NCBI GenBank assembly: GCA_015489185.1
Contig: WGAE01000090.1
Span: 1 to 8,412, forward strand
Direction of reading: 5' to 3'
DNA from: Campylobacterales bacterium
Lineage (GTDB): Bacteria; Campylobacterota; Campylobacteria; Campylobacterales; QNZT01
Length of the DNA: 8,412 nt
Shown: positions 1 through 5,809 of the stretch, piece after piece
Layout: each line of letters starts with the position of its first letter
Position numbering within the stretch: position 1 is the first letter of the stretch
Position numbers and translations under genes: made by a program
Notes under the pieces: generated by a model
What the model was told of the DNA's origin: nothing
Seen by the model: only the letters and a program-made list of their open reading frames with translations
Databases searched by the model: none

Positions 1-131
1 ATATCAACACGCAGCTTTTCCAGTTGCAACGCGATCTGGATCTTCTCTTCCATATTCATCGATGCGCCGGGACTCTGCTCCCCGTCCCGCAATGTCGTAT
101 CAAATATCTTTACAATGTTTTCTTCGTTCAT
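1..131 (-). CDS. leuA: 2-isopropylmalate synthase, N-terminal fragment
   Basis: Only the first 43 codons are inside the window; the rest runs off the left edge. Translating the minus strand from the ATG at 131 gives a protein opening MNEENIVKIFDTTLRDGEQS, followed by PGASMN. The DTTLRDGEQSPGASMN stretch (residues 11-26) is the N-terminal signature of 2-isopropylmalate synthases, with the catalytic Arg at R15 and the metal-binding Asp at D16. The enzyme condenses acetyl-CoA with 2-oxoisovalerate in the first committed step of leucine synthesis, in the cytoplasm. A weak Shine-Dalgarno, GAAGAG (137-142), lies 5 bases before the start. The gene follows ftsH after a 159-base gap holding a terminator, so it probably has its own promoter. 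Citramalate or homocitrate synthases share the DTTLRDGEQ core and cannot be fully excluded from 43 residues, but the PGASMN continuation favours LeuA. Confidence 0.85.
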   Translation of the reverse strand, partial: MNEENIVKIFDTTLRDGEQSPGASMNMEEKIQIALQLEKLRVD

Positions 132-155
132 ACAGACTCTTCGGATTTTTTGCAG

Positions 156-161
156 ATTATC
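156..161 (-). promoter_or_regulatory. Candidate -10 element for leuA
   Basis: The minus strand reads GATAAT here, in the context ATACGATAAT, about 25 bases upstream of the leuA ATG. A T-run lies upstream but there is no TTGACA-like -35 at 17 bases. Campylobacterota vegetative promoters commonly rely on the -10 and T-rich upstream sequence, so a missing -35 does not exclude it. The assignment rests mainly on position between the ftsH terminator and leuA. Confidence 0.3.
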
Positions 162-271
162 GTATATTCCTGATTAAAAAGGGGTTAATTTGGGGTCTGT
201 AAATAATTGACAGTTGCCAGATTTTGACAAAATGAATATGATGTGGTCTTGAAAATTTTTTTTTGTCAGGT

Positions 272-306
272 AAAAAGAGAAAGGAGGGAATTACTCCTTC
301 TCTTTT
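272..306 (-). terminator. Rho-independent terminator at the end of ftsH
   Basis: On the minus strand AAAAGAGAAGGAG (306 to 294) pairs with CTCCTTTCTCTTTT (286 to 273), with one bulged T at 280 and a 7-base loop. The 3' arm is itself pyrimidine/U-rich (TTTCTCTTTTT), which can serve as the terminating U tract. The stem contains the last ftsH codons and the loop begins with the TAA stop. Position at the end of the six-gene block and before the leuA leader supports a terminator. The stem is only moderately GC-rich, so efficiency is uncertain. Confidence 0.6.
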
Positions 307-2351
307 GGTGTTTCGTTATCGGAAGTGTCGGTATCGTTTTGAGGGGTGTTTTCTTCTTCTGCTAATTGTTGCGTTTCATGAGACTCTTTATGTTTCTCTT
401 CCTCTTTGCTGATCGCTTTGTTGATATCTTCGTTGGGTTCTTCATGATCGGTCAGCATGCTTTCCATACCGTGTTCTTCTTCATACTGTTTGATGATTTC
501 AACGACGGTTTTGCCTTCGATCGTTTCGGTTTTGAAGAGCTCTTCGACCATTCTTTCGATCGCGCCGCTGTAATCTTTGAGGCGTTGTACGACAATTTTG
601 TATCGTTCATCGAGAAATTTTTTGACAAATTCATCGACTTTCTCGGCAGTCTTGGAGCTGTACTCTTTGACAGTACCTCCTTGCAGGAAGGTGTTGCGTT
701 GTTTTTCGAGTACCATCAATCCAGCAACATCACTCATGCCGTAAAGCCCGACCATCGCTTTGACGATATCGGTTGCGCGCTCCAGATCGTTTCCGGCACC
801 CGTAGAGATTTCACCGATGAAAACCTCTTCCGCGGCACGTCCGCCTAAAAGGGTATCGATTTCTGCGATCAGTTCATGTTTTTGCAGTAGATATTTGTTT
901 TCTTCCGGTGTGTTGAGGGTATAACCCAGTGCCGCAAGTCCACGCGGTACGATCGAGACTTTGGAGACCTTTTTCGCACCTTTTGTTGTCTCCGCGATCA
1001 GTGCGTGACCGCTTTCATGATAAGCGACGATACGCTTCTCTTTGGGGTTGATACGGCGCGATTTCTTCTCCAGACCGGCAATGGCACGCTCGACCGCTTC
1101 GAAGAAGTCCTGTTGTTCGACGTGGGTTTTGTTTTTACGACCGGCAAGGAGCGCCGCTTCGTTGACGATATTTGCCAGATCGGCACCCGCCAGTCCGGCG
1201 GTCATGCGTGCAATCTCTTCGAGGTCGACATCGTCCGCCATCTTGATCTTTTCGACATGCACTTTGAGGATCTGGACACGACCTTTGAAATCGGGTTTGT
1301 CGACAAGTACCTGTCTGTCGAAACGTCCGGGGCGAAGCAGTGCGGCGTCGAGAACTTCAGGACGGTTGGTTGCCGCAAGGACAATAACCGGCGACTGATC
1401 GGAACTGAAACCGTCCATCTCCGCAAGGAGTTGGTTGAGGGTTTGCTCACGTTCATCGTTGCCGCCCATCATACCGCTTGCCGCACGACTCTTACCGATG
1501 GCGTCGATCTCATCGATGAAGATGATGGAGGGTGCCTCTTTTTTCGCGTTTTCAAACAAGTCCCTCACGCGGCTTGCACCGACACCGACGAACATTTCGA
1601 TAAAGCTGGAACCGGAAACGGAAAAGAAAGGTACATCCGCTTCTCCCGCAACCGCCTTGGCAAGCAATGTTTTACCTGTTCCCGGAGGTCCCACCAGCAG
1701 TACCCCTTTAGGAATCTGCGCACCGAGGTTGATATAGCGCTCCGGATATTTCAAAAAGTCGACAATCTCCTTGACCTCTTCCTTCGCCTCTTCGACACCG
1801 GCGACATCGTCAAATTTGACGTTCGGTTTTTCGGAGTTGACAAGTTTTTTACTGCTTCCCATACCGAGAATACCGCCGCCCATATTTTTTTGCATACGGC
1901 TGGTCAAAAGCATCCAGATGCCGAAGAAAATAAAGATCGGAATGACCCATGAAAAGAGTATTTCGGTCAGCCAGTTGCTTTCGCTGTATCCGCCGTAGGG
2001 GATCTTTTTCTTGTCAAGCAGTGGAATCAGGGTGTTGTCTTCGGGGACTTTTTTGACGTAGTAGATCGTGCGTAGTCCGTTGTTTTCCGCAACAGCTTTG
2101 ATCATCGTCTGGCCGATCGCGACATAGCTGACTTTACCCTCTTTGATTAACTGTTTGAGTTCATAGTAGTTGATATTTCGTGTGGTTGCCTGGGTAAAAC
2201 CGGTTTGGGAAGTAGCATTTTCCATCCCGTTGGTCGGTTCGACCATTGTTTTGAAGAGTAAAATGATCAAAACGGAGAAAATGGCAAAAATAATCAGAGG
2301 ATTCTGATTGAAAAAATTGTTGTTTTTGTCATTTTTGTTGTTCTGGGACAT
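291..2351 (-). CDS. ftsH: ATP-dependent zinc metalloprotease FtsH
   Basis: FtsH is a hexameric inner-membrane AAA+ protease that extracts and degrades damaged or unassembled membrane proteins and selected cytosolic regulators. The 686 residues show every hallmark. Membrane segment 1 is at about 18-35, a periplasmic domain follows to about 128, and membrane segment 2 is at about 130-150. The AAA+ domain carries Walker A GPPGTGKT (221-228), the pore-loop Phe254 in MFVGVG, Walker B IIFIDE (276-281), and the RPGRFDRQ arginine fingers R340 and R343. The zinc site is HESGH (445-449) with the likely third ligand D522 in GAGNDLERATD. From about residue 630 a highly acidic Glu/Asp/Asn/Thr tail extends past the usual end of the family (about 630-650 residues). 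The ATG directly abuts the prmA stop TAG (0 bases), with AAAAGGA inside the end of prmA as ribosome site, so translation is probably coupled. It is the last gene of the block. Confidence 0.98.
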   Translation of the reverse strand: MSQNNKNDKNNNFFNQNPLIIFAIFSVLIILLFKTMVEPTNGMENATSQTGFTQATTRNINYYELKQLIKEGKVSYVAIGQTMIKAVAENNGLRTIYYVKKVPEDNTLIPLLDKKKIPYGGYSESNWLTEILFSWVIPIFIFFGIWMLLTSRMQKNMGGGILGMGSSKKLVNSEKPNVKFDDVAGVEEAKEEVKEIVDFLKYPERYINLGAQIPKGVLLVGPPGTGKTLLAKAVAGEADVPFFSVSGSSFIEMFVGVGASRVRDLFENAKKEAPSIIFIDEIDAIGKSRAASGMMGGNDEREQTLNQLLAEMDGFSSDQSPVIVLAATNRPEVLDAALLRPGRFDRQVLVDKPDFKGRVQILKVHVEKIKMADDVDLEEIARMTAGLAGADLANIVNEAALLAGRKNKTHVEQQDFFEAVERAIAGLEKKSRRINPKEKRIVAYHESGHALIAETTKGAKKVSKVSIVPRGLAALGYTLNTPEENKYLLQKHELIAEIDTLLGGRAAEEVFIGEISTGAGNDLERATDIVKAMVGLYGMSDVAGLMVLEKQRNTFLQGGTVKEYSSKTAEKVDEFVKKFLDERYKIVVQRLKDYSGAIERMVEELFKTETIEGKTVVEIIKQYEEEHGMESMLTDHEEPNEDINKAISKEEEKHKESHETQQLAEEENTPQNDTDTSDNETPKEKE

Positions 2352-3161
2352 CTAAATCCTTTTGAGTACGAGTGTGTACCACTCTTTATTTTGTATTTTC
2401 TCTAATGTGTTAAAATCTTTATATTTTTCAAGAATTTGGTCAATATATTTGTCAATTATACCTGATAGAATTAAAATTCCGCCTTGATTGACCGCCTTTT
2501 TCAGGTCATTGTGCAGCAGTAAAAGTACATCGGCAATGATATTTGCCACCACGACGTCGTATGTGCGCGGCGCATTTTGCACCGATCCGACCCAGCACTC
2601 CGCAAAGTCGATTTCATTACGGGTAAAATTTTCCTGCGCACTCTCTACGGCTACTTCGTCGGTGTCGCAGATATCGACCCTCGCACCCAGTTTTGCCGCG
2701 GCGATCGAAAGAATTCCGCTTCCGCAACCGACGTCCAGAAGTGTATCATCTTTTTTGACATAATCGTTAATCATCTGTAAACAAGAGTAGGTTGTTTCAT
2801 GATGTCCCGAACCGAAAGCGAGTGCGGGATTGATGATGATGTCGATCATATTCTCTCTGGGGTTTTCCCACTGGGGGCGGACGTAGAAGTTTCCGACACT
2901 GATTGGTTTGACGGAAGATTTGTATTTATCGATCCAGTCTTCGTTACGCTCTTTGGTCAGTTGTGTCGTGACGCCGATGCCAATTTTCTCCCCGAACTTT
3001 TCGATCGCCCAGGCAATGTCATCCAGAGGTTCGCTGTCTCGAACGATCAACGCCCCATCTTTCTCTTCGATCGCCTTTTGCAGCATATCGAGCAGTATCT
3101 CGGCAAAAAGCTCGGGTTGGGCATCCGGTGTAACAATCAGTTGGTAATAGTATTCGTTCAT
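2352..3161 (-). CDS. prmA: Ribosomal protein L11 methyltransferase
   Basis: PrmA is a cytosolic class I S-adenosylmethionine-dependent methyltransferase that methylates ribosomal protein L11. The 269 residues comprise an N-terminal substrate-recognition region (about 1-75), a linker, and a C-terminal Rossmann-type methyltransferase domain. Family signatures are AFGSGHHETT (115-124), which corresponds to the AFGTG-H-TT motif before the catalytic domain, the SAM-binding glycine loop LLDVGCGSGIL (141-151), the acidic strand end DICDTDE (163-169), and VVANIIADVL (204-213) in the position of the catalytic NI motif. The length is slightly below the usual 290 or so. The start follows AAGAGA with short spacing, 16 bases after the cheY stop. 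The TAG stop touches the ftsH ATG. The cheY-prmA-ftsH order is conserved in Campylobacterota as I recall it, and no specific functional link between the three is established. Confidence 0.96.
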   Translation of the reverse strand: MNEYYYQLIVTPDAQPELFAEILLDMLQKAIEEKDGALIVRDSEPLDDIAWAIEKFGEKIGIGVTTQLTKERNEDWIDKYKSSVKPISVGNFYVRPQWENPRENMIDIIINPALAFGSGHHETTYSCLQMINDYVKKDDTLLDVGCGSGILSIAAAKLGARVDICDTDEVAVESAQENFTRNEIDFAECWVGSVQNAPRTYDVVVANIIADVLLLLHNDLKKAVNQGGILILSGIIDKYIDQILEKYKDFNTLEKIQNKEWYTLVLKRI

Positions 3162-3177
3162 TCTCTTTTTCGCATTG

Positions 3178-3540
3178 TTATAGGACTGCCTCCAGTTTCT
3201 CCTGCAGAACCTGAGGTGTAAAAGGTTTTACAATATAATTGTTTACACCTGCTTTAAGTGCGGTAATTACTTCCGCTTTTCCGCCTTCAGTCGTGACCAT
3301 AATGATTGGAAGATCACTGTACTTCTCTTCCGCGCGTACCTTTTTGACCAGTTCCAGTCCGTTCATCTCCGGCATATTCCAGTCTGTGATGAGTACATCG
3401 ATATCGCTGTTTTGTTGCATTGTCTCCCATGCCTGCGCGCCGTCCTCGGCTTCAAGAATCTCTTTGTGTCCCAGTCTGCCGAGTGTATTTTTGATAATTC
3501 TTCTCATGGTTGAACTGTCATCTACTACCAAAAACTTCAT
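3178..3540 (-). CDS. cheY: Chemotaxis response regulator CheY
   Basis: This is a single-domain receiver protein of 120 residues. Phosphorylated by CheA, CheY binds the flagellar switch (FliM) and changes motor rotation. All functional residues are present: acidic pocket D7/D8, phospho-acceptor D53 in ITDWNMPEMNG, T83 in MVTTEGGKAE, Y102 and K105 in NNYIVKPF. The spacings D53-T83 (30) and D53-K105 (52) equal those of E. coli CheY (D57, T87, K109). The sequence closely resembles the Campylobacter/Helicobacter CheY type, including LKAGVNNYIVKPFTPQVL. There is no output domain. AAGGA lies 6 bases before the ATG. The gene sits 47 bases after hisA and 16 before prmA; no cheA, cheW or receptor gene is in the window, which is usual for this phylum. 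Its presence implies a motile, chemotactic organism. Confidence 0.96.
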   Translation of the reverse strand: MKFLVVDDSSTMRRIIKNTLGRLGHKEILEAEDGAQAWETMQQNSDIDVLITDWNMPEMNGLELVKKVRAEEKYSDLPIIMVTTEGGKAEVITALKAGVNNYIVKPFTPQVLQEKLEAVL

Positions 3541-3562
3541 TTTTTTCCTTTTAACGAATTTT

Positions 3563-3580
3563 GGGTTTCATGAAAAACCC
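3563..3580. repeat. Small hairpin in the hisA-cheY gap
   Basis: GGGTTT (3563-3568) and AAACCC (3575-3580) form a perfect 6-bp inverted repeat around a 6-base loop, in the 47-base gap between hisA and cheY. Neither strand has a U tract after the stem (the minus strand continues AAAATTCG), so it is not a standard terminator. It could be a weak attenuation or RNA-processing site that sets cheY output apart from hisA. Confidence 0.4.
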
Positions 3581-3587
3581 GAAATCG

Positions 3588-4310
3588 TCAATCGGATTTT
3601 TCTGAAACCAGTGCGAAGGCTTCTTTCAGATCGAGGGTACCTTCGTAAAATGCTTTCCCTACTATGACACCGGATATCCTGCCCGTTTGTTTGAGGGCTT
3701 TGATATCACCTATATCCCTGACGCCGCCGCTGGCGATGGTATCCAGTCCGCTTGCTTCTGCGACGGAGAGCGTAAAGTCGACATTGACCCCGCTTAATGT
3801 TCCGTCTTTGCCGACATCGGTACAGATGATCGCCTCGACTCCCGCTTGAGCGAACTCTTTTGCAAGGTCCGTTGCGCGCATCGTCGATTTTTCCGCCCAC
3901 CCTTCGACCGCGACATAGCCGTCGATCGCATCAATACCGACCGCAATGCGGTAGCGTGTCGCGACCTCTTTGACGAAATCGGGGTTTTTGAGGGCGATCG
4001 AGCCGAGTATGATTCGGTCTATACCGAGATCGACATAACGTTTGATGGTCTCTTCATCACGGATACCGCCGCCGAGCTCTATCTCTATATCGCACATTTG
4101 TCGAATTTTTTTAATTTGTTCAAGATTTTTCGGTTCTCCGGCAAACGCGCCGTTGAGATCGACCAGGTGAAGCCACTTGCTTCCCATCTCTTGAAACCGT
4201 TTTGCCAGTTGCCACGGTTCATCGCTGTAAATTTTGGCGCTTTCCATCAAGCCTTTGGTCAGGCGCACCGCTTTGCCGTCTTTGAGATCGATTGCAGGTA
4301 AAATATCCAT
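3588..4310 (-). CDS. hisA: ProFAR isomerase (HisA), histidine biosynthesis
   Basis: HisA opens the ribose ring of ProFAR by an Amadori rearrangement to give PRFAR, the substrate of the HisF/HisH synthase. The product is a 240-residue (beta/alpha)8 barrel, typical of the family. The first half starts MDILPAIDLKDGKAVRL with general base D8, and the second half has the mirrored AVGIDAIDG with acid D127. The phosphate-binding loops are LGGGIRD (79-85) and ASGGVRD (193-199). The open frame continues upstream to 4469, but residues before MDILPAID have no family counterpart and lie inside hisH, so the start is placed at 4310. That ATG is 1 base after the hisH TGA, which indicates translational coupling, with no strong ribosome site of its own. 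TrpF/PriA-type bifunctionality is not suggested. Confidence 0.96.
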   Translation of the reverse strand: MDILPAIDLKDGKAVRLTKGLMESAKIYSDEPWQLAKRFQEMGSKWLHLVDLNGAFAGEPKNLEQIKKIRQMCDIEIELGGGIRDEETIKRYVDLGIDRIILGSIALKNPDFVKEVATRYRIAVGIDAIDGYVAVEGWAEKSTMRATDLAKEFAQAGVEAIICTDVGKDGTLSGVNVDFTLSVAEASGLDTIASGGVRDIGDIKALKQTGRISGVIVGKAFYEGTLDLKEAFALVSEKSD

Positions 4311-4311
4311 A

Positions 4312-4923
4312 TCACATATCCATAAAGTTTTGTAAAATTTGCAGTCCGTTTTTGTGAGACTTTTCAGGGTGTGGCTGAAAGCCGAAAATGTTTTCATTAT
4401 ATATAGCGCTTGCAAATGTGTAGCCGTACAGGGTTTCACCCATGACATATTTTTTGTCGCACTCAGCATGGTAGCTGTGAACGAAATAGAGGTAGAAGGC
4501 TTCCGGCAAGTTGCGCAGCAGAGGTGTTTTTTGGGTCACAAAGAGTTCGTTCCATCCCATATGGGGAACTTTGAGCGGTTTTGGGAAACGTTCCTGATCG
4601 AAGCGTACCACTTTCCCGGGAATAAGTCCGAGTCCTTCATGAAACCCGAACTCTTCCGAACTCTCCAGCAGCAGTTGCATTCCCAGGCAGATACCCAGTA
4701 CCGGCTTGCCGGTTTTCGCAAACGCTTTAATCGCCTCATCCATTCCCGTCTCTTGCAGATGGGCTACCGCGTCACCGTATGCACCGACACCCGGAAGAAC
4801 GATTTTGTCAAACTTTTCAAGCTTGTCCGGGTCGCGCACGATCGTCGCTTCGATTCCCAGTTTTGCAAACGCGTTGCGTACGCTTGCAAGGTTTCCCATA
4901 TTGTAATCAATGATTGCCGGCAT
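4312..4923 (-). CDS. hisH: Imidazole glycerol phosphate synthase, glutaminase subunit HisH
   Basis: HisH is the class I glutamine amidotransferase subunit that hydrolyses glutamine and channels ammonia to HisF, which makes imidazole glycerol phosphate and AICAR from PRFAR. The 203 residues match the family length. The catalytic triad is visible: nucleophile C79 in GICLGMQLL, and H185 and E187 in FQPHPEKS. The N-terminal IIDYNMGNL (4-12) and the oxyanion-region PGVGAYG (44-50) are also typical. The ATG at 4923 has AAAGGAG (4934-4940) 10 bases upstream, lying inside the 3' end of the exonuclease gene, which overlaps hisH by 17 bases. hisA follows after 1 base. HisF, the obligate partner, is not in the window, so the his genes are at least partly scattered. 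A second, PseB/LegB-linked HisH copy (as in some Campylobacterota) is possible in principle, but adjacency to hisA argues for histidine synthesis. Confidence 0.95.
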   Translation of the reverse strand: MPAIIDYNMGNLASVRNAFAKLGIEATIVRDPDKLEKFDKIVLPGVGAYGDAVAHLQETGMDEAIKAFAKTGKPVLGICLGMQLLLESSEEFGFHEGLGLIPGKVVRFDQERFPKPLKVPHMGWNELFVTQKTPLLRNLPEAFYLYFVHSYHAECDKKYVMGETLYGYTFASAIYNENIFGFQPHPEKSHKNGLQILQNFMDM

Positions 4924-5701
4924 GGCGTGTCAACTCCTTTTCTACACCGTCGGTAAAAATCGGGGTATACGATTTTTCAGACGGTAGTTTGGATGCCATC
5001 GTCTGCAGATAGCGCAGATAATCATCCATGATCAGATTGCCTTTGAGCAGTTCATATTTGAGGTAGAGCCAGTAGGTGTTAAGCACATCGCTTTCGCAAT
5101 ACTCTTTGATCGCTTCCAGCTTCCCCTCGTAATAGAGTTTGTGTACCTGGTCACCGCTGACATCGAATTTTCCCGGAATGTTTGCCATATTGCACAAAAG
5201 ATCGAGTTTAAGTCCGCGTACGGCGCCAAATTCACTGATATGATCCATCAGATCGACGTGAAACCGGTCGCTGAATCGGTAACGGTAGTTGTCCCATTTG
5301 CTTTTGTTTAAATCCTGATTCTCTTTTTCGTAGAAGGCGGGACAGGAGAGGTTATATTTCATTGCCCGTATCATGAGCATCGGAATATCGAAATTGCGTC
5401 CATTGAAACTGACGAGTTTGGGGTTGTGACGGTCGATGAACTGTAAAAACTGCGTCAGCATTTCCTCTTCTGTCTCTCCCTCGATGGAGTTTACCTTTTC
5501 AAACGCGCCGAAATCGTTGCTGATGACGGCGGAAATTGCCACGACTTGATGAAACGGGACGGGTAGAAACGCACTGCCGCTTTTTTCTTCCTGCAGGGAG
5601 AATGCCTGTTCGGTCACTTCCAGATCGTCACCTTCCAGTTGGAACTGTCTGCGTACCAGATCGGCATCCGGTATCGTTTCGCAGTCAAAAATACAGATCA
5701 T
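4907..5701 (-). CDS. Predicted 3'-5' exonuclease, DNA polymerase B type (DEDDy)
   Basis: The 264-residue protein has the three exonuclease motifs of the DEDDy superfamily: Exo I FDCET with D6 and E8, Exo II SFNGRNFDIPML with N100 and D105, and Exo III YCESD with Y201 and D205. These residues bind two metal ions and hydrolyse nucleotides from DNA 3' ends. No polymerase domain follows, so this is the stand-alone 'predicted 3'-5' exonuclease related to PolB' family (DNA_pol_B_exo2/COG3298 type, named from memory). Its substrate and physiological role are not established. The ATG at 5701 has GGAAGG 6 bases upstream and an extended -10 promoter about 28 bases upstream, making it the first gene of the block. 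Its 3' end overlaps hisH by 17 bases. It is probably cytosolic; no signal or membrane segment is seen. Confidence 0.88.
   Translation of the reverse strand: MICIFDCETIPDADLVRRQFQLEGDDLEVTEQAFSLQEEKSGSAFLPVPFHQVVAISAVISNDFGAFEKVNSIEGETEEEMLTQFLQFIDRHNPKLVSFNGRNFDIPMLMIRAMKYNLSCPAFYEKENQDLNKSKWDNYRYRFSDRFHVDLMDHISEFGAVRGLKLDLLCNMANIPGKFDVSGDQVHKLYYEGKLEAIKEYCESDVLNTYWLYLKYELLKGNLIMDDYLRYLQTMASKLPSEKSYTPIFTDGVEKELTRHAGNH
4934..4940 (-). promoter_or_regulatory. Ribosome binding site of hisH inside the exonuclease gene
   Basis: The minus strand reads AAAGGAG, a near-complete Shine-Dalgarno, 10 bases before the hisH ATG and within the last codons of the exonuclease gene. It fixes the hisH start at 4923 and so supports the 17-base gene overlap. 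Confidence 0.7.
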
Positions 5702-5728
5702 AAAATACCTTCCGGTTTTTTGGTGCCT

Positions 5729-5737
5729 ATTATAGCA
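5729..5737 (-). promoter_or_regulatory. Extended -10 promoter for the exonuclease-hisHA-cheY-prmA-ftsH block
   Basis: The minus strand reads TGCTATAAT: a perfect TATAAT hexamer (5734 to 5729) with the TG extension. The expected start point is near 5722, giving a leader of about 20 bases that holds the GGAAGG ribosome site. The -35 region (about 5752-5757) does not match TTGACA, which is usual for Campylobacterota vegetative promoters. It is the best promoter candidate in the window and lies before the first gene of the block. Confidence 0.75.
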
Positions 5738-5755
5738 AAATCGGGTAAAGGAGAG

Positions 5756-5788
5756 ATTTCACGACACCGAAAACGGTTGTCGTGAAAT
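5756..5788. terminator. Strong hairpin between the helix-hairpin-helix gene and the exonuclease gene
   Basis: ATTTCACGACA (5756-5766) plus CCG pairs with CGG plus TGTCGTGAAAT (5778-5788), a 14-bp stem with one bulged T (5777) and an AAAA loop on the plus strand (UUUU on the minus). It lies 21 bases after the stop of the upstream gene and just before the promoter at 5729-5737, where a terminator would be expected. However, minus-strand sequence after the stem is CTCTCCTTTACC, only pyrimidine-rich, not a clean U run. It may therefore be a non-canonical terminator, an mRNA 3'-end stabiliser, or a protein site covering about -34 to -66 of the downstream promoter. Confidence 0.6.
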
Positions 5789-5809
5789 GTTGCAGTGCGG
5801 AAAGAAAAA

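Noticed and set aside
207..240. A plus-strand promoter using TTGACA at 207
   Set aside because: No TATAAT-like hexamer lies 16-18 bases downstream, and no plus-strand gene follows.
1005..1952. A 315-codon open frame on the plus strand opposite ftsH, and a 160-codon one at 366-848
   Set aside because: They lie fully antisense to an unmistakable ftsH. Their translations show no domain, only a skewed composition typical of a complementary-strand shadow.
2799..3221. Plus-strand open frames opposite prmA and cheY
   Set aside because: They are antisense to well-conserved genes, without ribosome sites or recognisable domains.
4311..4469. Upstream extension of hisA adding 53 residues
   Set aside because: The HisA family starts at MDILPAIDL. 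The extra part lies inside hisH in another frame and is unlike any HisA; the ATG at 4310 is right after the hisH stop.
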